Of a DNA stretch of 64,000 nucleotides, positions 39,799 through 46,996 are shown in pieces (position 1 is the first letter of the stretch; each line of letters starts with the position of its first letter). This stretch comes from Faecalicatena orotica (GTDB lineage: Bacteria > Bacillota > Clostridia > Lachnospirales > Lachnospiraceae): contig NZ_QGDL01000008.1 in NCBI RefSeq assembly GCF_003149245.1, positions 1 through 64,000 on the forward strand, in the 5' to 3' direction. Below the pieces are notes generated by a model that worked only from the letters and a program-made list of their open reading frames with translations, had not been told where the DNA came from and searched no databases. A program made the position numbers and the translations under genes.

Positions 39799-39974
39799 AT
39801 GGATATCTGGGAAAAATTATATGAAAAGGCAGCAGCAGACGTGAATTTCTGATGCAGTTATCTATAAAGAATAAAGATATTGAAATTATGGTTGACTACA
39901 ATACAAGAGAAACCGTAAGGCTGGAGGAACTCACGCCAAGATGGTGGGGAACAGAGCGGTATGAGAAAATATAA
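39799..39974 (+). pseudogene. Cytidine deaminase-like gene with its catalytic core deleted
   Basis: The start codon and first 14 residues (MDIWEKLYEKAAAD) match the N-terminus of a Firmicute cytidine deaminase-like protein. They are followed at once, in a shifted frame, by its C-terminus (REFLMQLS, IEIMVDYNTRET, then PRWWGTERYEKI and TAA at 39972-39974). The whole middle with the HAE and PCxxC zinc sites is gone, about 80-90 codons. The junction is at GCAGAC|GTGAATTTC near 39840. Both halves are too well kept to be chance. Family assignment is from memory of such sequences. Confidence 0.7.
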
Positions 39975-40037
39975 CTCTTTGCCCCTGCCGTTGGCTGCGT
40001 TATAAATTTAGCTACAGGTCGTTGACTTTACTGATTC

Positions 40038-40067
40038 ACGTGCCGTGCAGGAGAGTGTACGGCACGT
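40038..40067. terminator. Hairpin terminator
   Basis: ACGTGCCGTGCA (40038-40049) pairs with TGTACGGCACGT (40056-40067) with one G-U type pair and a 6-nt loop, followed by TTTTG. It ends transcription of the AAA/PD-(D/E)XK and deaminase remnant. Confidence 0.75.
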
Positions 40068-40081
40068 TTTGAATAACCTCA

Positions 40082-40115
40082 ATCTATGAAACAAATCTTT
40101 GTTTAATTCATAGAT
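40082..40115. repeat. 34-bp near-palindrome upstream of the recombinase promoter
   Basis: ATCTATGAA (40082-40090) and TTCATAGAT (40107-40115) enclose a second inverted pair, AAACAAA and TTTGTTT, around a 2-nt centre. The right arm has four extra bases. It ends 3 bp before the -35 of the recombinase gene, so it could be an operator, or a binding site for the recombinase itself. Confidence 0.6.
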
Positions 40116-40117
40116 CA

Positions 40118-40147
40118 TTGACATTTTCAGTTAATGCAGTATATAAT
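40118..40147 (+). promoter_or_regulatory. Promoter of the tyrosine recombinase gene
   Basis: Consensus -35 TTGACA (40118-40123), 18-bp spacer, and consensus -10 TATAAT (40142-40147). One of the best promoters in the window, and directly next to the palindrome at 40082-40115. Confidence 0.8.
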
Positions 40148-40205
40148 TACTCCAAAACGTATCAGAATCTAATTACAAATTTAATAGAAACAAGGCGGTG
40201 ACCTG

Positions 40206-41273
40206 ATGGGCGGAAAAAATTTAAGTTACCACGAACAAAAGAACATTGACTACACACTGCAGTTACGGGAACTGCTAGGGACGTTACCTCCATATGCGAA
40301 AGATTATTTTCGGGCTGTTGAAGGAAGAACCAGTCCGCGTACACGTATTTCCTATGCCTATGATTTTCTGGTTTTCTTTCATTTTTTACTTGAGAATAAC
40401 CCCTCTTTATGCGGAAAACAGGTATGGGAAATCACTCTAAATGATTTAGACCAACTAAAAAGTGATGATATTGAAGAATATCAGGAATATTTAAAATATT
40501 ATCAGACTGAAACTGCCAAACAGAAAAACTCGACCGGCAGCATTGCCAGAAAGCTTTCCTCCCTGCGTAGTTTCTTTAATTACTTCTATAAAAAGCAGCT
40601 TTTAAAAAATAATGCTGTCATGCAGGTAGATATGCCTAAGAAGTATGATAAGGCTATTATCCATTTAGAACCGGATGAGGTGGCGATTCTTCTGGACGGC
40701 ATGGAAAGTTATGGAAGCCAATTGACCGGACAGAAAAAAGCCTATTATGAAAAGACCAAAGTCCGCGACCTGGCGATCGTTACTCTCCTGCTTGGGACCG
40801 GAATCCGCGTGTCAGAATGTGTCGGTCTGGATCTGAACGATCTGAACTTCCGCGAAGGAAGCATGAGGATTATCCGCAAGGGCGGGGATGAAGCGGTTTT
40901 ATACTTTGGCCGGGAGGTGGAGGACGCCCTTCTAGATTACATTGACGGCCCCAGAAAGTTAATAGCTGCGCAGGCCTTGGCCGGACATGAAAATGCACTC
41001 TTCTATTCCGTCCAGAAAAAACGGATCAGTGTCCATGCAGTTGAAAATCTTGTCGAAAAATATGCCCAGGTCTTCGTGCCGAACAAGAAAATAACCCCCC
41101 ATAAACTCCGCTCCACATTTGGAACCTCTCTATATAAGGAGACCGGGGATATTTATCTCGTGGCCGATGCACTCGGGCACAGCGATGTGGATACAACCAG
41201 AAAACATTACGCTGCCCTGGAAGAAAACCGCCGCAGGAAGGCGGCCTCGGCGATAAAATTGAGGGAAGTTTAA
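40206..41273 (+). CDS. Tyrosine recombinase/integrase (XerC/D-like)
   Basis: A 355-residue tyrosine recombinase. An N-terminal SAM-like core-binding domain lies at about 20-145. The catalytic domain has Arg201 (GTGIRVSECVGL), His299 and Arg302 (PHKLRSTFG), His325 (ALGHSDVDTT) and nucleophile Tyr335 (KHYAALEENRRR), so all signature residues except the hard-to-place Lys are visible. It is a housekeeping-like orphan: no excisionase, relaxase or phage genes nearby and no tRNA. Start ATG follows GGCGGTGA. The target site is unknown. Confidence 0.92.
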   Translation: MGGKNLSYHEQKNIDYTLQLRELLGTLPPYAKDYFRAVEGRTSPRTRISYAYDFLVFFHFLLENNPSLCGKQVWEITLNDLDQLKSDDIEEYQEYLKYYQTETAKQKNSTGSIARKLSSLRSFFNYFYKKQLLKNNAVMQVDMPKKYDKAIIHLEPDEVAILLDGMESYGSQLTGQKKAYYEKTKVRDLAIVTLLLGTGIRVSECVGLDLNDLNFREGSMRIIRKGGDEAVLYFGREVEDALLDYIDGPRKLIAAQALAGHENALFYSVQKKRISVHAVENLVEKYAQVFVPNKKITPHKLRSTFGTSLYKETGDIYLVADALGHSDVDTTRKHYAALEENRRRKAASAIKLREV

Positions 41274-41302
41274 TCCTCCGGCGTTACGATCACCTTTTTC
41301 TT

Positions 41303-41430
41303 TCAGGCGAAGTACATAATTAAAGAATCCTGTTTCAAGGAGTTCTTGAAATATTTCTTTGCTAATGGCAGGTCATGGCAGATATCATACTGCTGGTTGA
41401 TATCCGCTATGACCCAAGCTGCATCATATT
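41303..41430 (-). other. Unassigned open stretch after the Ldh-family gene
   Basis: Reading on from the stop of the Ldh-family gene in another frame, the minus strand is open for about 41 codons (EYDAAWVIADINQQYDICHD onward), ending at a TGA at 41303-41305. Composition looks protein-like, but there is no start or ribosome binding site. It could be the 3' remnant of a lost gene left at the operon end; I do not recognise it. Confidence 0.25.
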
Positions 41431-42509
41431 CCTGCCGGTATTTTTACCTTATCTTTAGTGCTGATTTCTTTTATTTCATCAAGAACCTCAATTGGATATA
41501 AAATCCCCTCCTTCATCTGCTGTTCCTGCTTCCTTGCCTCCAATTCCCCCGGGAGGTATACTTCCTCCATATCCTTTGCTGGCGGAGAAGCCTTTATATA
41601 AGCAATTTCTCTATCCATGCGTCTTTTGAATGCGGAAACATCTGTTAAATGTGCAAGGTCTATCGCTATAAACATTTGCCCCTTATTTAATCCTCCTGAA
41701 AAATCTTCATAAACATCTTTTAATGATAAACCTATAGCCGCATCGCTAATTACAGAGCAGAGAAAACCTACCGTGGCCGCTATCCCATATCCTTTATAAT
41801 CTGCAATTGGCCTAACTGTTCCCTGCATTGCTTTAAATGGGTCTGTCGTCTCTCTGCCGTTGTTATCAAATGCCCATTCTTTTGGGATTGGTGTATTCGT
41901 TTTTGTTGCCATTACTATTTTCCCTTTGGCAACCACACTCTGGGCCATGTCTAACACAACAGGAAAAGCATTTTCAGCTGGTATTGCTATACCAAATGGA
42001 TTATTTCCAACTCTTGCATCCGTTCCGCCCCAAGGCGCCATAAGATTTCCCCCGCCAATGGTTGCTGATATGCCTATCATCTGCTCCGCAAGTGCCATCT
42101 GTGCATAATAGGCACAGGTTCCATAATGGTTGCTTCCTCTGGCACTGACAAAAGATATCCCATATACCTTTGCTTTTTCTATTGCTTTCTCCATAGCATA
42201 TTGCCCTACGACCTGTCCCATCGCATTATTTCCCTCAACAACCATCGTTGCAGCATTATCTACAATCACTTGCGGAACAGCATTCACATCAACACAACCC
42301 TTTTGTATTCTCTTTCTATAAATCGATGTCCTGAGAATCCCATGAGAATATACCCCTCTTGCGTCAGCTGTTACCAAAGAATCTGCTACAATCTCTGCAT
42401 CAGCCTCTTTTAATCCATTTGTGCAGAATATTTGTCTTATCCAAGGTTTTATCGTAGAATATGCCACTCTTTTTGTTTCGTTAAACTGATAATGTGACTT
42501 ATTAGCCAT
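41424..42509 (-). CDS. Ldh-family oxidoreductase (malate/L-lactate dehydrogenase type 2)
   Basis: A 361-residue NAD(P)-dependent 2-hydroxyacid dehydrogenase of the YlbC/AllD/ComC family. The conserved DARGVYSHGILR motif is near residue 50 with the catalytic-type His, SNHYGTCAYYA is near 120, and ATIGGGNLMAPWGG and GNNPFGIAIPAE follow. Members oxidise malate, lactate, ureidoglycolate or sugar acids. Last gene of the minus-strand acid-sugar operon, 18 bases after the HD gene. In this setting it probably oxidises or reduces the acid sugar entering the kinase step (inference). Confidence 0.88.
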   Translation of the reverse strand: MANKSHYQFNETKRVAYSTIKPWIRQIFCTNGLKEADAEIVADSLVTADARGVYSHGILRTSIYRKRIQKGCVDVNAVPQVIVDNAATMVVEGNNAMGQVVGQYAMEKAIEKAKVYGISFVSARGSNHYGTCAYYAQMALAEQMIGISATIGGGNLMAPWGGTDARVGNNPFGIAIPAENAFPVVLDMAQSVVAKGKIVMATKTNTPIPKEWAFDNNGRETTDPFKAMQGTVRPIADYKGYGIAATVGFLCSVISDAAIGLSLKDVYEDFSGGLNKGQMFIAIDLAHLTDVSAFKRRMDREIAYIKASPPAKDMEEVYLPGELEARKQEQQMKEGILYPIEVLDEIKEISTKDKVKIPAGI

Positions 42510-42527
42510 AATATATCTCTTTCCTTC

Positions 42528-43109
42528 CTAGCTTATTTCGTAAGCTGACCTCAGAATTTTCCAAAATGCATCATCCACATGATACAAAATTGTTGTCCCC
42601 AAACTCCGCTCCACAAACTGCCCTTCCGGTGAATGGCAGGCACAGGCATGGGCTACTGCCTCGGGAAGCCCCACTGTCAGCGCAATATGGGCTCCATAGA
42701 AAGTATGTCTTAAGCATGGGTATCCCTCTTTTGAAGGATGTTCCTCCCACCTTTTCCGTTTCCGGATATTATACTCATATGGATTCCCCAAATCATGGCA
42801 GATTGCACACGCCAAAAGCAAATCACGGTCAAGCTTCAGCGGTTCTTCTAAAGCTTCATTCATACATTCCACCATCCCCAATACCATTTTCGTTACTGCC
42901 GTAATATGTTTAGGCTGGCTGCAGTATTCCCCCAGTACAGGCAGCCCCGGTATTTCCTCCATTCTTTTGAATTCATTTTCCTCTAAGGTCAGAGCCCACG
43001 CATCCAACACCTTGTCCCTTAATTTCACATCATTAATTTCACCAATAATAGGCATTGACGCCATAACTCCCGCTTTTATTTCTTGATTTACCTCATACTT
43101 ACTACTCAT
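42528..43109 (-). CDS. HD-domain phosphohydrolase-like protein
   Basis: A 193-residue HD-domain protein. The metal motif is AICHDLGNPYEY near residue 100 (HD pair). Further candidate ligands are LRHTFYGAHIAL and ACACHSPEG downstream, in the usual H...HD...H...D order. Start ATG 43109 follows AGAGGG; the longer frame from 43136 overlaps the permease end. Such proteins hydrolyse phosphate esters or nucleotides. HD proteins are sometimes found in DUF1537/PdxA2 operons, but no role is established to my knowledge. Confidence 0.75.
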   Translation of the reverse strand: MSSKYEVNQEIKAGVMASMPIIGEINDVKLRDKVLDAWALTLEENEFKRMEEIPGLPVLGEYCSQPKHITAVTKMVLGMVECMNEALEEPLKLDRDLLLACAICHDLGNPYEYNIRKRKRWEEHPSKEGYPCLRHTFYGAHIALTVGLPEAVAHACACHSPEGQFVERSLGTTILYHVDDAFWKILRSAYEIS

Positions 43110-43128
43110 ATGCTTCCCTCTCTTTTCT

Positions 43129-44511
43129 CTATCCAAAGATTGCGTTTACAATTAAAATTTCTATCAGACCTGCAAAAGCAGTTATAAATTCTGTAAAGCT
43201 CCATGCACTGATTTGTTCTTTGACAGTCTTTAACCCCGTCGACCTAACAACCAGCCAATAAAAACTATCATTAAATATAGCAAAAAGCTGTGATCCTATG
43301 CAGGCTGAAAATGCCGCAAAAATCGGGTTAACCCCCATCGGAATTAAAATAGGCGCTGTCAGGGATGCCGCTGTTATGACTGCTACTGTACCACTCCCCT
43401 GTACCAGCCTTAAAACAGCTGATATAACAAATGGAATCACAATAACTGGAATCGGGCTTTTTGACAGCATCTGGGCAATAGAGTCTCCTGCCCCGCTCGC
43501 ACTGATTATATTTCCAAGTGCCCCTCCGGCACCTGTTACCAACAATATCATTCCCGCACCTTTCAGTCCTTGTTCCATAATGTCCATCACTTCATTCCTT
43601 GGCGTACTCCCAACTAAGCCATATATAGCCGCGAGTGTTCCTAAACCGACTGCGATAATCGGATTTCCCAGAAGATTTAAAAACTTCAATATAACCGGCA
43701 GTTCTCCTCCACTACCATAAACCATACCAATAATACTGCTAATCATAATTAACAGCAGTGGTATTATGATGGGCATAAACGATATCAATGCAGATGGAAG
43801 TTCTCTGTCCTCTCTCTCTATCTCTGTTGAATCATCCCTTTCATCTCCGTTCTTAGCCGTAATAAACTCGCCTTCCTCATTACCCGGTATTCTATAATAC
43901 TTTTTTCCAAAATAGCGTGCGCATAGTGTGGATACACCGATTAAAGGCAGGCACATTGCAATTGAGAAAAGTATGAACAACCCCATATTCACTTCAAAAA
44001 TCCCGGCAGCGGCTAATGGTCCCGGTGTCGGTGGCACACATACGTTAGCGAGCAGCAGCCCCATCCCCAAGGCAAAACCCAGAGTTACAATAGACTTTTT
44101 GGTAGCCTTTGAAATTGCTTTGACTAATGGCAGAAGAATTACATAGCCAGAGTCTGCAAAAATAGGAATTGAAACGACAAATCCCGTTATTCCTAATGCT
44201 AAATCGTCATTTTTCTTACCTAGCAGTTTCAAAAAAGTATTTGCCATAACTCTGGCCGCCCCTGACTTCTCCATGATCTGTCCCATCATCATACCAAAGC
44301 CAATTACAATGCCTATGCTTCCAAGGGTATTGCCGAACCCATTTTTAATCACGCCTCCTATCTCTGCTATGTCCATTCCCCCCGCGACACCAATTCCAGC
44401 CGACACAAAAATAAGTACCATTACCGGATGCAGCTTTGTTTTGGCAATTAATAAAATCATTAAAATGAGCCCTATCCCCAAGGCTACCAGCATTCTTATT
44501 TCCATATTCAT
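43129..44511 (-). CDS. GntP-family gluconate/acid-sugar permease
   Basis: A 460-residue secondary transporter of the gluconate:H+ symporter family with 12-14 TM segments. Motifs: GFGNTLGSIGIVIGFGMMMG near 55, GFVVSIPIFADSGYVIL near 110, and VPPTPGPLAAAG near 160, all GntP hallmarks. It should import a sugar acid; with the DUF1537 kinase and PdxA2 the likely substrate is a four-carbon aldonate such as threonate or erythronate. The start overlaps the kinase stop by four bases. Confidence 0.92.
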   Translation of the reverse strand: MNMEIRMLVALGIGLILMILLIAKTKLHPVMVLIFVSAGIGVAGGMDIAEIGGVIKNGFGNTLGSIGIVIGFGMMMGQIMEKSGAARVMANTFLKLLGKKNDDLALGITGFVVSIPIFADSGYVILLPLVKAISKATKKSIVTLGFALGMGLLLANVCVPPTPGPLAAAGIFEVNMGLFILFSIAMCLPLIGVSTLCARYFGKKYYRIPGNEEGEFITAKNGDERDDSTEIEREDRELPSALISFMPIIIPLLLIMISSIIGMVYGSGGELPVILKFLNLLGNPIIAVGLGTLAAIYGLVGSTPRNEVMDIMEQGLKGAGMILLVTGAGGALGNIISASGAGDSIAQMLSKSPIPVIVIPFVISAVLRLVQGSGTVAVITAASLTAPILIPMGVNPIFAAFSACIGSQLFAIFNDSFYWLVVRSTGLKTVKEQISAWSFTEFITAFAGLIEILIVNAIFG

Positions 44512-45773
44512 AACGTACCTCCTCTTAAACGTACTCGCGTTACCGTCCGGCGTATTTTACAAAATATATCTGTCCCGCCAAAACCTCCTGATTTTGATAC
44601 CACCTGAATCTCTCTCCCTTTCAGTTCCATTTTGGACAGTACAACACCTTTTTCAATTTCAGTGACAGGATTCAATTTCTCACAACCGATGACATCCATA
44701 ATCCCTTTTAAGGTATCACCACCTGTCACTACATAAGTAGCATCAAATCCCGTTTCTAAAAGTTTCTGCATAATTAGCCCATGTATATTCGCTACCTGAA
44801 ATCTCGTTTCTTCCATCTTCTCCTTCTGTAACGTATTTTCATCTAATTCCTTTCCTTCTTCAAAAGAGTCTATAATCACACATTTTTTTTCTTCATACTG
44901 CCTGTAAATTGACTGCAGAAACTTCTCAATCCCTTTACTCTGGGTATCCCATTTTCCTAAAGCGGATAAATGAACTCTTCCAAAACCATTCTGTTCTGCA
45001 TATTTTATCTGCCTTTCCGTTATAGGGTTCAGGCTTCCGCAGGATACAATGACTCCTGTGGTCATTCTCGGCTTAAAAAAATATTTTCCTTCCATACCCA
45101 AAATATAAGGCAGCATTGATGCAAATCCTGCGCACCCTGCAAATACGTTATACCCTTCCTTTTCTTTCAAAATGTCTGCCGCTTTTCGGATATCTTCGTT
45201 ACTTTTCGAATTAACCACGCATACTTCTTTTTCACTCACTGTATCGAGTAGCTTTTCCAATTCAGAGACATTGGCTATATGTACAGGTACATGGCTCTGC
45301 TGCTTTATGATATCCGGAATAAAAGAGAATTTCACCGGTTCAAAAGGATCTCTTCCGAATGCAGTCTCACTGATGGGTATGCTCTTATAGTATTGGATAC
45401 CATTTTCTGTCGTACGGTCTGCATCAGGATATGCGGGAATAAATACCATCCTCCTTTGGCCACTCCCATCTATCGTTGCGCTCAGTTCTCCTCCTATGTT
45501 TCCCCTCAGGGCAGAATCCGTCTTTTTATAAATATAAGGAATCCCTATTTCTCTGGCTTCATGAACTAATTTATATACAGCTTCATAGGCTTGTTTCTGA
45601 TCCATTGCTCTTGAATTTGTGTTCACTGCCAGCACCTGCACATTATTGTCCTGATTTTTTAACTGACACTTGGAATCTACTATGATTTTTGTTTGAATTC
45701 CTTTTTTCGTAAACTGTACCCCTGTATCCAATGCGCCTGTAAAATCATCCGCTATTACCAGCAATTCAACCAT
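44508..45773 (-). CDS. Four-carbon acid-sugar kinase (DUF1537 family)
   Basis: A 421-residue kinase of the DUF1537/OtnK family. The N-terminal domain opens with LLVIADDFTGALDTGVQF, and KKTDSALRGNIGGEL is near residue 85. The C-terminal nucleotide-binding domain has VSCGSLNPITERQI and VTGGDTLKGIMD. Work on this family (Zhang and colleagues, 2016) showed phosphorylation of D-threonate, L-threonate, D-erythronate or related acids at C4. Coupled to PdxA2 upstream it best fits D-threonate 4-kinase or 2-oxotetronate kinase. No symbol is given because specificity is not proven. Confidence 0.88.
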   Translation of the reverse strand: MVELLVIADDFTGALDTGVQFTKKGIQTKIIVDSKCQLKNQDNNVQVLAVNTNSRAMDQKQAYEAVYKLVHEAREIGIPYIYKKTDSALRGNIGGELSATIDGSGQRRMVFIPAYPDADRTTENGIQYYKSIPISETAFGRDPFEPVKFSFIPDIIKQQSHVPVHIANVSELEKLLDTVSEKEVCVVNSKSNEDIRKAADILKEKEGYNVFAGCAGFASMLPYILGMEGKYFFKPRMTTGVIVSCGSLNPITERQIKYAEQNGFGRVHLSALGKWDTQSKGIEKFLQSIYRQYEEKKCVIIDSFEEGKELDENTLQKEKMEETRFQVANIHGLIMQKLLETGFDATYVVTGGDTLKGIMDVIGCEKLNPVTEIEKGVVLSKMELKGREIQVVSKSGGFGGTDIFCKIRRTVTRVRLRGGTL

Positions 45774-45783
45774 GCCATTTCTC

Positions 45784-46824
45784 CTATTTACGCTGATTTC
45801 CAGCCATTAAAACTGCATAATCAATCGCATTCATCAAACTGATTTCATTGGCGCTTCCATCCCCTGCATGTCCGAATCCTGTACCATGATCTACAGACGT
45901 CCTTATAATGGGTAATCCTAAGGTTATATTGACTCCGGATACTGCATCCCACGCCTTTGCCTGTTCATTGTATACAAACCCTTTCACTTTTAAAGGAATA
46001 TGTCCCTGGTCATGGTACATAACCACAACAATATCATACCAGCCACCCAATGCCTTAGAAAATACAGTATCCGGAGGGGTTGGTTTCTTTTCCGGTATGC
46101 AGATTCCTTCTCTCATAGCCAATTCTATAGCCGGCTGTATCTCTTCTATCTCTTCCCTTCCAAACATACCATTCTCACCGCAATGTGGATTCAGCCCTGC
46201 AATACCAATTTTTGGATTTACAATTCCCATATTTCTGCATGCGTCATCTGCCAGCCGAATAACCTCCAATACCCTGTCCTTCTTTACTGCATCACACGCC
46301 TGCCTAAGTGCAATATGTGTCGAAACATGCACTACCCTCAGTTTTTCATGGACCAGCATCATGGCATATTGGGAAGTTCCTGTATAATGCGCATAGATTT
46401 CTGTATGTCCCGAATAATGATGCCCTGCAAGATTAATAGCCTCCTTATTAATTGCATTAGTTACTGTCGCATCAACTTCTTTCTCCATAGCCAGAGCAAT
46501 CAGCTTTTTTACATATTGAAAAGATGCCTCGCCACACATTTTAGAAACCTTTCCGTATTGATGCTTTCCAATTTCTACGAGATGCATATCTAAAACATCT
46601 ATGGCGCCATAACAATACTCTGCCTCCTGCACTTTAGAAATGGCATGGATTTGAATCTCTTCTTTACCTATGGCTTTTAAAGCCATCTTCATGCACTCTG
46701 CATCACCAATTACAATCGGTCTGCACTTTTCATACACTTTACGTTTAGATAGGGATTTCGCTGTAAGCTCCGCTCCATTTCCCGCCGGATCTCCCATTGA
46801 TATCCCAATTATAGGACTATACAT
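45784..46824 (-). CDS. pdxA2: PdxA-like 4-phospho-D-threonate dehydrogenase (PdxA2 type)
   Basis: A 346-residue PdxA-family dehydrogenase. Motifs: GISMGDPAGNGAEL start, NAINKEAINLAGHHYSGHTE with the first metal His, RVVHVSTHIALRQ with the second, and VVMYHDQGHIPLK with the third; GLNPHCGENG is also typical. In vitamin B6 synthesis PdxA acts on 4-phosphohydroxythreonine. The PdxA2 subfamily, found next to DUF1537 kinases, oxidises and decarboxylates 4-phospho-D-threonate to dihydroxyacetone phosphate. First gene of the operon; ATG behind GGGAGGG. Confidence 0.88.
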   Translation of the reverse strand: MYSPIIGISMGDPAGNGAELTAKSLSKRKVYEKCRPIVIGDAECMKMALKAIGKEEIQIHAISKVQEAEYCYGAIDVLDMHLVEIGKHQYGKVSKMCGEASFQYVKKLIALAMEKEVDATVTNAINKEAINLAGHHYSGHTEIYAHYTGTSQYAMMLVHEKLRVVHVSTHIALRQACDAVKKDRVLEVIRLADDACRNMGIVNPKIGIAGLNPHCGENGMFGREEIEEIQPAIELAMREGICIPEKKPTPPDTVFSKALGGWYDIVVVMYHDQGHIPLKVKGFVYNEQAKAWDAVSGVNITLGLPIIRTSVDHGTGFGHAGDGSANEISLMNAIDYAVLMAGNQRK

Positions 46825-46858
46825 ATTTTCCCTCCCTTTTCAAAAAGCATTTGTTTTT

Positions 46859-46967
46859 GTTTCATATCTATACTATAATGATATTACAGCTTTAATTTAA
46901 GTTATGTTTTACATTATTATTGTTTCATTTCAATACATTTATCATTATTTATTATATTTCGTTTCAT
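46859..46967. promoter_or_regulatory. GTTTCAT repeats between the acid-sugar operon and its regulator
   Basis: GTTTCAT occurs three times in the same direction (46859-46865, 46922-46928, 46961-46967) in the 170-bp divergent spacer. The last two are part of TTGTTTCATTTCAA and GTTTCATTTTAAAAC, each with some dyad symmetry. They are candidate binding sites for the PrpR-like regulator. A TATAGT (minus strand near 46870-46876) could be the -10 of the pdxA2 operon. Confidence 0.5.
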
Positions 46968-46996
46968 TTTAAAACAATCAAAAAGGGGTGACGGTT

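Noticed and set aside
40082-41430. Integrated element with tRNA attachment site around the tyrosine recombinase
   Set aside because: No tRNA gene, direct-repeat ends or phage/conjugation genes are visible next to it.
46825-46996. Sigma-54 (-24/-12) promoter for the acid-sugar operon
   Set aside because: No TGGCAC-N5-TTGC pattern on either strand, and the regulator lacks GAFTGA.
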